The translations under genes were made by a program, and so were the position numbers. Below, one piece after another: positions 17,372 through 24,489 of a stretch of DNA of 64,000 nt. Within the stretch, counting starts at the first letter, position 1; the number at the start of each line of letters is the position of its first letter. The stretch comes from Thermoplasmata archaeon (GTDB taxonomy: Archaea > Thermoplasmatota > Penumbrarchaeia > JAEHCK01): contig JAEHCK010000005.1 of the NCBI GenBank assembly GCA_020696345.1, positions 1 to 64,000 on the forward strand. The letters run 5' to 3'. The notes beneath the pieces were generated by a model. It was not told where the DNA came from. It was given only the letters and a program-made list of their open reading frames with translations, and made no database searches.

Positions 17372-19291
17372 CTATTTTGTATTATTATTATTATATGGGT
17401 CTATTTTTATTAGTGGGATTTGAAGCTCTTTACTTTTACCAACTAACCATGTGATCACCATGCCAAGGTCACCCTGCAATATATCACCACTGGTGGGGCC
17501 GCTGATCATTTGAACCGTGATCCAGTTCTTTGATTTGAATTTTGATCTAAGTGCATGAGCGGTTGGCACGGCAGATTCGCCTTCGGTTAAACCTTTCAGG
17601 GCAGTGCTTAGCTGGCCATGTTTGATCAGTTCACGTAGTTTATTCTCAATTTCAATGACCGTTTTTGCCTCAAGGAACGCAAACAACATCGGTACTTTAC
17701 CCGTGATATTACCGCCGTAGACCATACCACGACCACCCATACCGCCAATATATCTTACATCAAATGTTACATTTTGTGAGATATTCAATGAACGCTGGTA
17801 TGTTTTAGGTAGCGTTTTTGATACATCTTCTACAATACGATACATGTCCAGCATATGCTTGTCAAAGGTAAGTGTGGTAAGCTCGGACTCCAATGCATCC
17901 TGTGAAAAACCACGAGCTCCCCAGACTGCATAATGCTCAAACTCCTCGATCACGATATTTTTGAATCCGAAATAAAATAATAACGATGACAAAATGCCTT
18001 TAACTTGATCCGAGCTCTGGTGGCCTATAAATAAACAAATACCCTGAATTTCAGAAGAGATCATGAATTTTTTTTTCTGATAATAATCTAATCTGCCTCG
18101 TAGGTTGATCAAACTGGTTTCCAAACGCTCGATCTCGTTTCCATAGAACTCGATCTGTTTCCATTTGGGTTTATCACGGTCACCTACGGTCTCCACCATC
18201 TCCATGATCGCCTTGGTATTTTGCTTGAGTCCGATAGGCATGGCCTTGCGGTATTTTCTAATGGTCTCTTTTTTTCGCTTGATCTGGTCCTCTATGCGCT
18301 CGAGCTCTTTGCCAACTTCTTGAAAATTCTCTTCAGCGAATTGCTCGCACTCGGCGACAATGATCTGGCCAAATTTAAAAAGGTTATCGATCTGAACAGA
18401 GATACTTTCTACGGCGCTGTTAACAAAATTCTCATTTATTAGCTCGATGGGTTTTTCTGCGAAAACCATGATGATCCGTTCACGCTCATTTTCGGTGCCG
18501 AGCAGAACCGAAAGGGCCATGGATGATTTGATCAATTTGCGTTCAGTTAAATTGAATTCCAATATCCAATCACGCAGATTATTACTCTTGGAATATGTAG
18601 AAAGCAGCCATAGGTTATCTGCAACTGTGCATAACAGAACCAAAAGCCGCGTGAACTCTTCATTGGTCCAGATCTTTTTGTTTACATATTCTTCATATTT
18701 TAAAGATCCACCAGCATGGACAAATCGAAGATATACCACTAATAAAGCACTGGTGGTGGGGAACTCACGCTCTATGTTATCAGGAGAGTATATGAAAATA
18801 TTACTGGAAAATTTGAAGGCCTTTGAATCTATCATATGATGGTCTATGCAATAGATATTTTTATCAAAGAGTTGGGGTTGAATGTCTACATACAAGTAGA
18901 TCTTGTCCGGGTCATGCTTTATTTTTTCTATTTCCATATGTGTTGTAGCGTGCATATCTTCGGAAGCGATCTGATATCCAAGCATTTTAAGTAGATCTCG
19001 TACCATGATAGCACTGAAGAATCCATCAGTATCATTGTGGAAGATTATGCAACCTGTCTTAATTTTTTTATTTTGTCTCTTTAGGCTTTTTAGAAATTTC
19101 ATACAGTCTTCTGGTTTAATTGTTTGAATATCATTAATATCTTCTGATGGGTTAAAGATTTCAAGGTAATGTTGGCGGTATTGTGCCTTTGATTTTGGCT
19201 TTGGTCTTGACCTCGTCCTTTTTCGTTTTTTAGGTGTCAGTGTGTACCCTCCATTCCATGGGGAGAATAAAATTTCTTCTTTACCGAACAT
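17372..19291 (-). CDS. DHH-family phosphoesterase with coiled-coil insert
   Basis: A 639-residue protein. After a basic, disordered N-terminus (KKRKRTRSRPKPKSK, about 21-35) come the DHH motifs: HNDTDG at 85-90, Asp136 in YVDIQ and CIDHH with D150-H151-H152. The C-terminal part (about 430-635) carries a Gly-rich DHHA1-like block, YIGGMGGRGMVYGG. Between them, residues about 280-410 form a charged coiled coil. DHH-DHHA1 proteins are Mn-dependent nucleases (RecJ, GAN) or small-nucleotide phosphodiesterases (NrnA, cyclic di-AMP); this sequence does not settle which. The archaeal RecJ-like/Cdc45-like group is a plausible home. The gene is divergent from hdrC. Confidence 0.85.
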   Translation of the reverse strand: MFGKEEILFSPWNGGYTLTPKKRKRTRSRPKPKSKAQYRQHYLEIFNPSEDINDIQTIKPEDCMKFLKSLKRQNKKIKTGCIIFHNDTDGFFSAIMVRDLLKMLGYQIASEDMHATTHMEIEKIKHDPDKIYLYVDIQPQLFDKNIYCIDHHMIDSKAFKFSSNIFIYSPDNIEREFPTTSALLVVYLRFVHAGGSLKYEEYVNKKIWTNEEFTRLLVLLCTVADNLWLLSTYSKSNNLRDWILEFNLTERKLIKSSMALSVLLGTENERERIIMVFAEKPIELINENFVNSAVESISVQIDNLFKFGQIIVAECEQFAEENFQEVGKELERIEDQIKRKKETIRKYRKAMPIGLKQNTKAIMEMVETVGDRDKPKWKQIEFYGNEIERLETSLINLRGRLDYYQKKKFMISSEIQGICLFIGHQSSDQVKGILSSLLFYFGFKNIVIEEFEHYAVWGARGFSQDALESELTTLTFDKHMLDMYRIVEDVSKTLPKTYQRSLNISQNVTFDVRYIGGMGGRGMVYGGNITGKVPMLFAFLEAKTVIEIENKLRELIKHGQLSTALKGLTEGESAVPTAHALRSKFKSKNWITVQMISGPTSGDILQGDLGMVITWLVGKSKELQIPLIKIDPYNNNNTK

Positions 19292-19430
19292 CTACTGAAA
19301 AATTTCTCAATAATAAATGTTACTATATTTTTAATGATTTTCATAGATTTTCGCAATAATATAGGAGGATTTAATGTTTCATATCTATTTAAACATTCGA
19401 TAGGAGGAAGTTAAAAGTATTAAGGAAATA

Positions 19431-19452
19431 GTATTACCGTGTTAGGTAATAC
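19431..19452. promoter_or_regulatory. Palindrome upstream of hdrC promoter
   Basis: A perfect inverted repeat, GTATTACC, six bases, GGTAATAC. It ends about 10 bp before a TATA box (ATATATAAA, about 19463-19471) that is properly placed for hdrC at 19548. The position just upstream of the TATA box suits an activator or BRE-overlapping regulator. The AGGAGTG at 19533-19539 is the ribosome site. Confidence 0.5.
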
Positions 19453-19547
19453 AACGATAATAATATATAAACATTAGATATTACCCATTTTACATAAAAA
19501 GTCACCATTATAAAAAAATAAAAATTAAGAATTAGGAGTGAAGAAAT

Positions 19548-20444
19548 ATGACTGATGAATCTGAAGAGCAACAAGAAAGTGATGAGAAAAAGGGATTAAG
19601 CCAGGCACCACCGGTGCTAGGGCAACCTGAACTAGAGCCAACTATAACTGAAGCACAAACCACACAACCAGAAACACCCACTACCGTACCCACAACCGCA
19701 CCCACAACCGTACCAGAAACAACCGCACCTGCACCCGCACTAGCACCCACAACCGCACCTGCACCAGAAACACCAGCACCTCCACCCACAACCGTACCCA
19801 CAACCGTACCCACAACCGCACCCACAACCGTACCAGAAACACCCGCACCTGCACCCGCACCGGCACCCACAACCGCACCTGCACCCATACCTGCGCCCGT
19901 ACCAGAAACATCAACTACAACCGACCCGAATAAACCACCGTTGACACCAGATCCGGAATTTTCGGCGTTACTTGTGGAGAAGGGTGCTCATACGTTGAAC
20001 CTGTGTTTCCAGTGTGGAACGTGTACCGGCAGCTGTGCCTCGGGGCGATTCACCGCATTTAGAACTCGAAAGGTGATACGCCGTGCACAATTGGGCCTAA
20101 AGGATCAGATCTTACCCTCTGATGATCTTTGGATGTGTACCACATGTTATACTTGTTATGAGCGCTGTCCACGCGGTGTGGAGATCCCGGATATAATCTT
20201 TTTACTTCGCAATCTAGCTGTACAAGCAGGTTACATGGCCGAACCACATAAAAAGGTTGCAGGGTTACTAGTTAAGACTGGCCACATGGTACCTTTGAGT
20301 GATGAGTACCAGGCTGTGCGTGAAAAGATGGGTTTGAAAAGCAAACCCGATACTATATTAACAAATGAAAAAGCAAAAGGCGATTTTAACAAGTTGATTC
20401 AACTTTGTAAATTCGATAAATTGATTGGCTTAGGAGGCGAATAA
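19548..20444 (+). CDS. hdrC: Heterodisulfide reductase subunit C-like iron-sulfur protein with Thr/Pro-rich N-terminus
   Basis: A 298-residue protein. Residues about 25-135 are a low-complexity Thr/Pro/Ala/Val stretch made of repeats such as TTVPTTAPTTVPE and APAPALAPT. The C-terminal ~160 residues are a normal HdrC with two 4Fe-4S clusters: C153, C156, C159, C163 in CFQCGTCTGSC, and CTTCYTCYERCP near 193-204. HdrC passes electrons between HdrA and the catalytic HdrB. Usual HdrC proteins have about 185 residues, so the low-complexity part is an addition. One base separates it from hdrB, so they form an operon. No hdrA is in the window. Confidence 0.9.
   Translation: MTDESEEQQESDEKKGLSQAPPVLGQPELEPTITEAQTTQPETPTTVPTTAPTTVPETTAPAPALAPTTAPAPETPAPPPTTVPTTVPTTAPTTVPETPAPAPAPAPTTAPAPIPAPVPETSTTTDPNKPPLTPDPEFSALLVEKGAHTLNLCFQCGTCTGSCASGRFTAFRTRKVIRRAQLGLKDQILPSDDLWMCTTCYTCYERCPRGVEIPDIIFLLRNLAVQAGYMAEPHKKVAGLLVKTGHMVPLSDEYQAVREKMGLKSKPDTILTNEKAKGDFNKLIQLCKFDKLIGLGGE
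19680..19905 (+). repeat. Coding repeat of CCCACAACCGTA-type units in hdrC
   Basis: The first third of hdrC is built from short repeats, mainly acccacaaccgtaccc and gcacctgcacc, coding for Thr-Thr-Val-Pro and Ala-Pro. Two blocks (about 19684-19740 and 19790-19860) look like copies of each other. Such arrays change length easily by slippage. Confidence 0.8.
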
Positions 20445-20445
20445 G

Positions 20446-21297
20446 ATGACCTACGGATTTTTCTTGGGCTGTATCATGCCCATGCGCTACCCCGGAATTG
20501 AGAGCGCTACAAGACATATGTTCGATACGATTGGCATAGAATATGAAGATGTTGATAGTTTTTCGTGCTGTCCCGCCCCCGGCGTGACACGCTCATTCGA
20601 CCAGGATACCTGGTTGACTTTGGCATCGCGCAACCTGGCCGTAGCTGAACAGAAGAACCTGGACATCATAGTTATATGCAACGGCTGCTATGGTTCTTTA
20701 TTCGACGCCGCCCATATTCTCAAAGAGAACCCGGATAAACTGGCCAAGGTAAATGAATCCTTGAAACAAGTTGGTATGGAATACAATGCGGGTGTCAATG
20801 TTAGGCATTTTGCCGATGTCCTCTACAACGAGGTTGGTGTGGAAAACATCAAAAGTAAAGTGGTAAAAGAAATGGACCATATCAAAGCGGCCATACACTA
20901 CGGTTGCCACTTTTTAAAACCCAGCAAATTAAAGAACCTGGATGACCCTGAGCGGCCCAAAATATTGGAAGAGCTCATAGAGGCGGTAGGGGCGCAGAAC
21001 ATAGAATACAGGGACAAAAACATGTGCTGTGGTGCCGGCGGCGGTGTCCGTGCACGCGTGCCAGAGGTGTCCATGGAGATCACCAAGGACAAACTCGAAA
21101 ATATCAAGCAGACCGAAGCTAACTGCATTTTGAACGTCTGCCCGTTCTGCCATCTGCAATACGACCGCGGCCAGAAGGACCTGGGCGAGGGATATGATCT
21201 GCCGGTGTTACATCTGTCACAACTGTACGGCATGGCAATGGGTATAGAAAAAGATAAACTAGGGTTAGACACGCATTACATAACCGTGAACCTATGA
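20446..21297 (+). CDS. hdrB: Heterodisulfide reductase subunit B
   Basis: A 283-residue protein with both cysteine-rich (CCG) domains of HdrB: GCIMPMRYPG, FSCCPAPG and ICNGCYGS in the first, YGCHFLKPS, MCCGAGGGVRAR and CPFCHLQYD in the second. In methanogens these motifs hold the two noncubane 4Fe-4S clusters that split the CoM-CoB heterodisulfide. In other archaea HdrBC-like pairs serve other thiol or electron-bifurcating systems, so the substrate is open. A GGAGGCG ribosome site lies within the end of hdrC. The small gene at 21359 probably belongs to the same operon. Confidence 0.93.
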   Translation: MTYGFFLGCIMPMRYPGIESATRHMFDTIGIEYEDVDSFSCCPAPGVTRSFDQDTWLTLASRNLAVAEQKNLDIIVICNGCYGSLFDAAHILKENPDKLAKVNESLKQVGMEYNAGVNVRHFADVLYNEVGVENIKSKVVKEMDHIKAAIHYGCHFLKPSKLKNLDDPERPKILEELIEAVGAQNIEYRDKNMCCGAGGGVRARVPEVSMEITKDKLENIKQTEANCILNVCPFCHLQYDRGQKDLGEGYDLPVLHLSQLYGMAMGIEKDKLGLDTHYITVNL

Positions 21298-21358
21298 TCT
21301 GTAGTTCTACCGATCTTATCATAACCCTTTCTATTTTTTCTTTGGCTAGGTGTTGTAT

Positions 21359-21637
21359 ATGACTTTCATAGCAAAATTAGTGACCGTATCAAAATTTAAA
21401 AACATTACCGATAAGCTAAGATCATTCGTATATTTCCAGAGCGAGTTGGAAAATGTAACTGTAAAAGATGGAGATAAAGTTGCGGTTCTGCAGATAGAGA
21501 GCACCGAGAGTTATTTCCCGGTTTTTATCGAAGAAAAACCTTCGATAAAACAGATCGAATCCAAACTTGCACAGCAGGATACGAAACTCAATGCGGAGGC
21601 ACGTAGAATTTTATTAGAGTATTTGCCTGAAAAATAA
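21359..21637 (+). CDS. Small protein downstream of hdrCB, unknown function
   Basis: A 92-residue soluble protein, MTFIAKLVTVSKFKNITDKL onwards, with an alpha/beta look, an acidic centre (LENVTVKDGDKVAVLQIEST) and a helical C-terminus. The ATG at 21359 is chosen because an AGGTG ribosome site lies 7 bp upstream; a GTG at 21350 in the same frame is the alternative. It follows hdrB by 61 bp on the same strand and is probably co-transcribed. I do not recognise the family. A link to Hdr assembly or electron transfer is inference from position only. Confidence 0.7.
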   Translation: MTFIAKLVTVSKFKNITDKLRSFVYFQSELENVTVKDGDKVAVLQIESTESYFPVFIEEKPSIKQIESKLAQQDTKLNAEARRILLEYLPEK

Positions 21638-21757
21638 AGCGCAATAATGTTTTTTCGGCCAATTGTTGCAATTATTTTTAATTTCCTAGCTTTTATGTAG
21701 GATATTATTAATGGGATAGAGAAGAGGAAATCAATCTAAGACAACTTTTTTAATATT

Positions 21758-21839
21758 CTTTACAACGAATAATTCGAATGTTCGAATACACGAATGATAT
21801 TCGTCTATTCGTTGATTCGTCATATTCGTTGTTGTAAAG
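21758..21839. promoter_or_regulatory. Dyad array of eight CGAAT/ATTCG boxes
   Basis: Four CGAAT boxes start at 21766, 21775, 21783 and 21791, followed by four ATTCG boxes at 21799, 21807, 21815 and 21824. Spacing is 9, 8, 8, 8, 8, 8, 9, so the array is mirror-symmetric. The outer flanks CTTTACAA (21758) and TTGTAAAG (21832) extend the dyad. The strand can fold into a long hairpin or cruciform. It lies 20 bp upstream of a small basic frame and after a TATA-like TTTAATAT (about 21749). It may be an operator array, a structured 5' leader or a non-coding element. Confidence 0.75.
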
Positions 21840-21859
21840 TGGTAAGTGATAACATCATA

Positions 21860-22030
21860 ATGACCTCACGAGACGAAAAACCTGGTCGTCGAACCGGTAC
21901 TTGGGCTAGTTATAGTAGCGGTACGAAGAAGTGCAGTACTCGGCGACGTCGAAAACCAGCCGCCGCCTCGAACGACCCTGAGGGGCCAGTGGATGGCGCC
22001 TTAGGGTTTCTGTCAGGACCATTCATATAA
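21860..22030 (+). CDS. Possible small basic protein (56 residues)
   Basis: An ATG at 21860 with a weak GTGAT site upstream opens 56 codons: MTSRDEKPGRRTGTWASYSS, then a basic core CSTRRRRKPAA and an end GALGFLSGPFI. The stretch is much richer in G and C than its surroundings, which fits either a short gene for a nucleic-acid binding peptide or a structured RNA. Segments such as CCTGGTCGTCG and CGACGTC...ACCAG can pair. No family was recognised. It lies directly after the dyad array. Confidence 0.35.
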   Translation: MTSRDEKPGRRTGTWASYSSGTKKCSTRRRRKPAAASNDPEGPVDGALGFLSGPFI

Positions 22031-22254
22031 TACTCTTTTTTTTCAATCGAGGAGGGTGATGCTTTCTCAAGTTTTTAGAGCATATTTTTAAGGCTTGCAG
22101 GATCACATCATTATCATAATTTCTATTTTGCTACCCATGCCCAATGCCATTCTATTCATTTTGCCCATGGTTTTATATAACTCTGCGACTTGCGATGATC
22201 GGTTTGTATTGGTATCAGAAAAATAATTAACCTCGTTTCAGATATCCATGGTCC

Positions 22255-22530
22255 ATGGACATATTATGGTTGGGCATAATTGCCGGGACAATTACTTCGT
22301 TTGGGTTTATACCTCAGCTGTTGAAAGGGTATCGCACCAAGAGGTTGATAGATGTATCGTACTTTATGCCGCTGGTGCTGGCAATTGGTATGACATTATG
22401 GCTTATCTACGGTATTTTTCGTTCCGATATTGCCATAATCCTCGCTAATGTTTTCGCGATCGGTTGTAATCTTTCATTAATTATAATGAAAAAATATTAT
22501 GAAAATTTATGCAGCTGTCATAACATTTAA
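22255..22530 (+). CDS. SemiSWEET-type (PQ-loop) small transporter
   Basis: A 91-residue protein with three membrane helices, GIIAGTITSFGFIPQLLKGY, the PQ motif at about residues 20-21, then SYFMPLVLAIGMTLWLIYGIF and a third helix. This is the half-transporter (3-TM) form of the SWEET/MtN3 family, which dimerises to move sugars or other small solutes. The substrate cannot be told. The ATG at 22255 gives a normal N-terminus. The gene lies 48 bp upstream of the glycosyltransferase on the same strand. Confidence 0.85.
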   Translation: MDILWLGIIAGTITSFGFIPQLLKGYRTKRLIDVSYFMPLVLAIGMTLWLIYGIFRSDIAIILANVFAIGCNLSLIIMKKYYENLCSCHNI

Positions 22531-22578
22531 TAGTAGATATAAGTATTCACAACTAGAAATTCAGCGAGCAGTGAGAAC

Positions 22579-23349
22579 TTGAGTGCGAAATTGAAAAATA
22601 AAAATAAAGAAAAAGTTAAAAAGGAAAAGCCAAAGACCAAAACAAAGGCAAAAAAGCTCAAGGTCACGGTCATTATACCTACACTGAACGAGGAAAAGTC
22701 CATCGGTGAAACACTGGACGAGATACCGAAGGATTTTGCCGACCTGGAAATCATGATAGTTGACGGCCTCTCCAAGGACCGCACCGTTGAGATTGCAAAG
22801 AAGAAGGGTGCACGAGTGGTCATTGAAAAGCGTAAGGGTTATGGCCGAGCATATAAAACGGGTTTTCAGAATGCCAAGGGCGATATCATCGCTACCCTGG
22901 ATGGCGATACCACATACCCGGCCTATGACATACCGCGTGTGGTCAAAATGCTGCTGGACGATGACCTGGACTTCATTACATGTGACCGGCTGAGCACACT
23001 TAATAAAGAGGCAATGAATACAAAACACCGGTTCGGCAATTGGCTTCTGGCAAAAACCACCAATGTTCTATTCAACATGCACATCAAGGATTCGCAATCC
23101 GGCATGTGGGTGTTCCACCGCGAGGTCCTTAAAAAGATCGATCTAACATCCGACGGCATGCCGTTATCCGAAGAGATCAAGATCGAAACGTTCAAGAGCA
23201 AGGAGATCAAGGCAAAAGAGATACCTGTTGAATACCGTATCAGAATTGGCGATATTAAATTAGATACCTGGGGCGACGGGATCGGCAACTGGAAGTTCTT
23301 GTGGAGAAAACGGTTTAGAAAGAGTACATTGGTGCCGGAGAAATTTTAA
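22579..23349 (+). CDS. Family 2 glycosyltransferase (dolichyl-phosphate sugar synthase-like)
   Basis: A 256-residue soluble GT-A enzyme. After a Lys-rich leader (about 1-28) the fold starts with VTVIIPTLNEEKSIGETLDE, then MIVDGLSKDRT, the metal-binding LDGDTTYP with D108 and D110, and SQSGMWVFHR. This pattern fits transferases that load a sugar from a nucleotide sugar onto a polyprenyl phosphate for protein glycosylation or lipid modification. No C-terminal membrane domain is present. The start is a TTG at 22579; no better start lies in frame, and the acceptor motifs begin at residue 29. It converges on the small charged gene at 23369. Confidence 0.85.
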   Translation: MSAKLKNKNKEKVKKEKPKTKTKAKKLKVTVIIPTLNEEKSIGETLDEIPKDFADLEIMIVDGLSKDRTVEIAKKKGARVVIEKRKGYGRAYKTGFQNAKGDIIATLDGDTTYPAYDIPRVVKMLLDDDLDFITCDRLSTLNKEAMNTKHRFGNWLLAKTTNVLFNMHIKDSQSGMWVFHREVLKKIDLTSDGMPLSEEIKIETFKSKEIKAKEIPVEYRIRIGDIKLDTWGDGIGNWKFLWRKRFRKSTLVPEKF

Positions 23350-23368
23350 TTGAATAATTCTTCATTCA

Positions 23369-23584
23369 TTATTTTTCTTTCTTTTTCTTCTTCTGCTCAT
23401 CGGTCTTTTTCACATCAATTAAACCCTCATCGTCCATGACCAAAACGTCCTCTGCAAGCAGTTTGGTCACGGTCTCGGTCACCACCTCGCGAAGATCGTT
23501 GGACTTAAAAACCAATATGTCATGAGCTGGATCTTGAGAATCTTTTTTCGTTTTCTCGGATTTTTTCTGCTCCTCGTCTGTCAT
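23369..23584 (-). CDS. Small highly charged protein, unknown function
   Basis: A 71-residue protein (MTDEEQKKSEKTKKDSQDPA) with charged, probably disordered ends and a central segment DLREVVTETVTKLLAEDVLV that should form an amphipathic helix. The Lys-rich end reads KKTDEQKKKKKEK. No family was recognised. A G-rich site (GGGGAATGCCAGGCG) precedes the ATG. The frame fills the space between the glycosyltransferase gene, which converges on it, and the eL15 promoter. Confidence 0.55.
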   Translation of the reverse strand: MTDEEQKKSEKTKKDSQDPAHDILVFKSNDLREVVTETVTKLLAEDVLVMDDEGLIDVKKTDEQKKKKKEK

Positions 23585-23802
23585 CGCCTGGCATTCCCCG
23601 ATAGGTTAAGAAATAATTTGTATGATCTATTATTGGTTTGATGATACTTAAAATGTTTGAAACATAAAAACAACAAACTTTATTAATCAAAATACTATTG
23701 CCACCAACTCTTGTTATAAACAATTCACCATGAACCGATATGGAGATGTGTCCGTAATTGAAAAATATTCAGAAGGATGAATCCATGGCATGAGGTGATG
23801 AT

Positions 23803-24393
23803 ATGTCGAAAAGTATGTATAAGTATATAGCAGACGCCTGGAAGAAACCAGGTCAGGGCGAATTTCGTGACCTGAACTGGCAGCGTAAGATCGAATGGCG
23901 AGCCGGAAATTCTTTTGTCCGTGTAGAGCGGCCAACCAGATTGGACCGTGCACGAAGCTTGGGGTATAAAGCGAAAACAGGTTATATCATAGTCCGTGCC
24001 AGGGTACGGCGCGGCGGCTTGCGCAAACCAACTATTAAAGGTGGTCGGCGTGCTAAGCGAAAGGGTATTAAAAAGATCACAATGGCGAAGAGCATACAAC
24101 GTATGGCGGAAGAGCGTACCGGAAAACGATACCCCAACCTGGAAGTTTTAAATTCATATTGGATTGGCAAGGACGGTAAACACAAATACTACGAGGTGAT
24201 CCTGGTCGACCCGCACCACCCAACCATCAAAAGCGACCCAAAAATTAATTGGATCTGCGAGTCACAGCATACTGGGCGCGTATTCCGTGGTCTAACATCG
24301 GCTGGCAAACGCGGGCGTGGACTTCACCATAAGGGAAAGGGTGCTGAGAAACTGCGACCATCGTTAAAAGCTCATGACCGTAAGGGCAAGTAA
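23803..24393 (+). CDS. rpl15e: Ribosomal protein eL15
   Basis: A 196-residue large-subunit protein present in archaea and eukaryotes. Motifs seen: [12 protein letters not shown] at the start, [48 protein letters not shown] and [13 protein letters not shown]. Length and motif order are normal. A strong GAGGTGAT ribosome site lies just before the ATG. The gene is single, with its own upstream promoter in the 218-bp divergent gap, and is followed by the Cas4-like nuclease gene. Confidence 0.97.
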   Translation: MSKSMYKYIADAWKKPGQGEFRDLNWQRKIEWRAGNSFVRVERPTRLDRARSLGYKAKTGYIIVRARVRRGGLRKPTIKGGRRAKRKGIKKITMAKSIQRMAEERTGKRYPNLEVLNSYWIGKDGKHKYYEVILVDPHHPTIKSDPKINWICESQHTGRVFRGLTSAGKRGRGLHHKGKGAEKLRPSLKAHDRKGK

Positions 24394-24489
24394 GAAAACA
24401 TGCTTTAATTTGAATATTTAATTGAAAGCTTTAAACATTTATTGTTCGAAAAAAATTATTTATATCTTTCAACATATACTTTAGATCAT

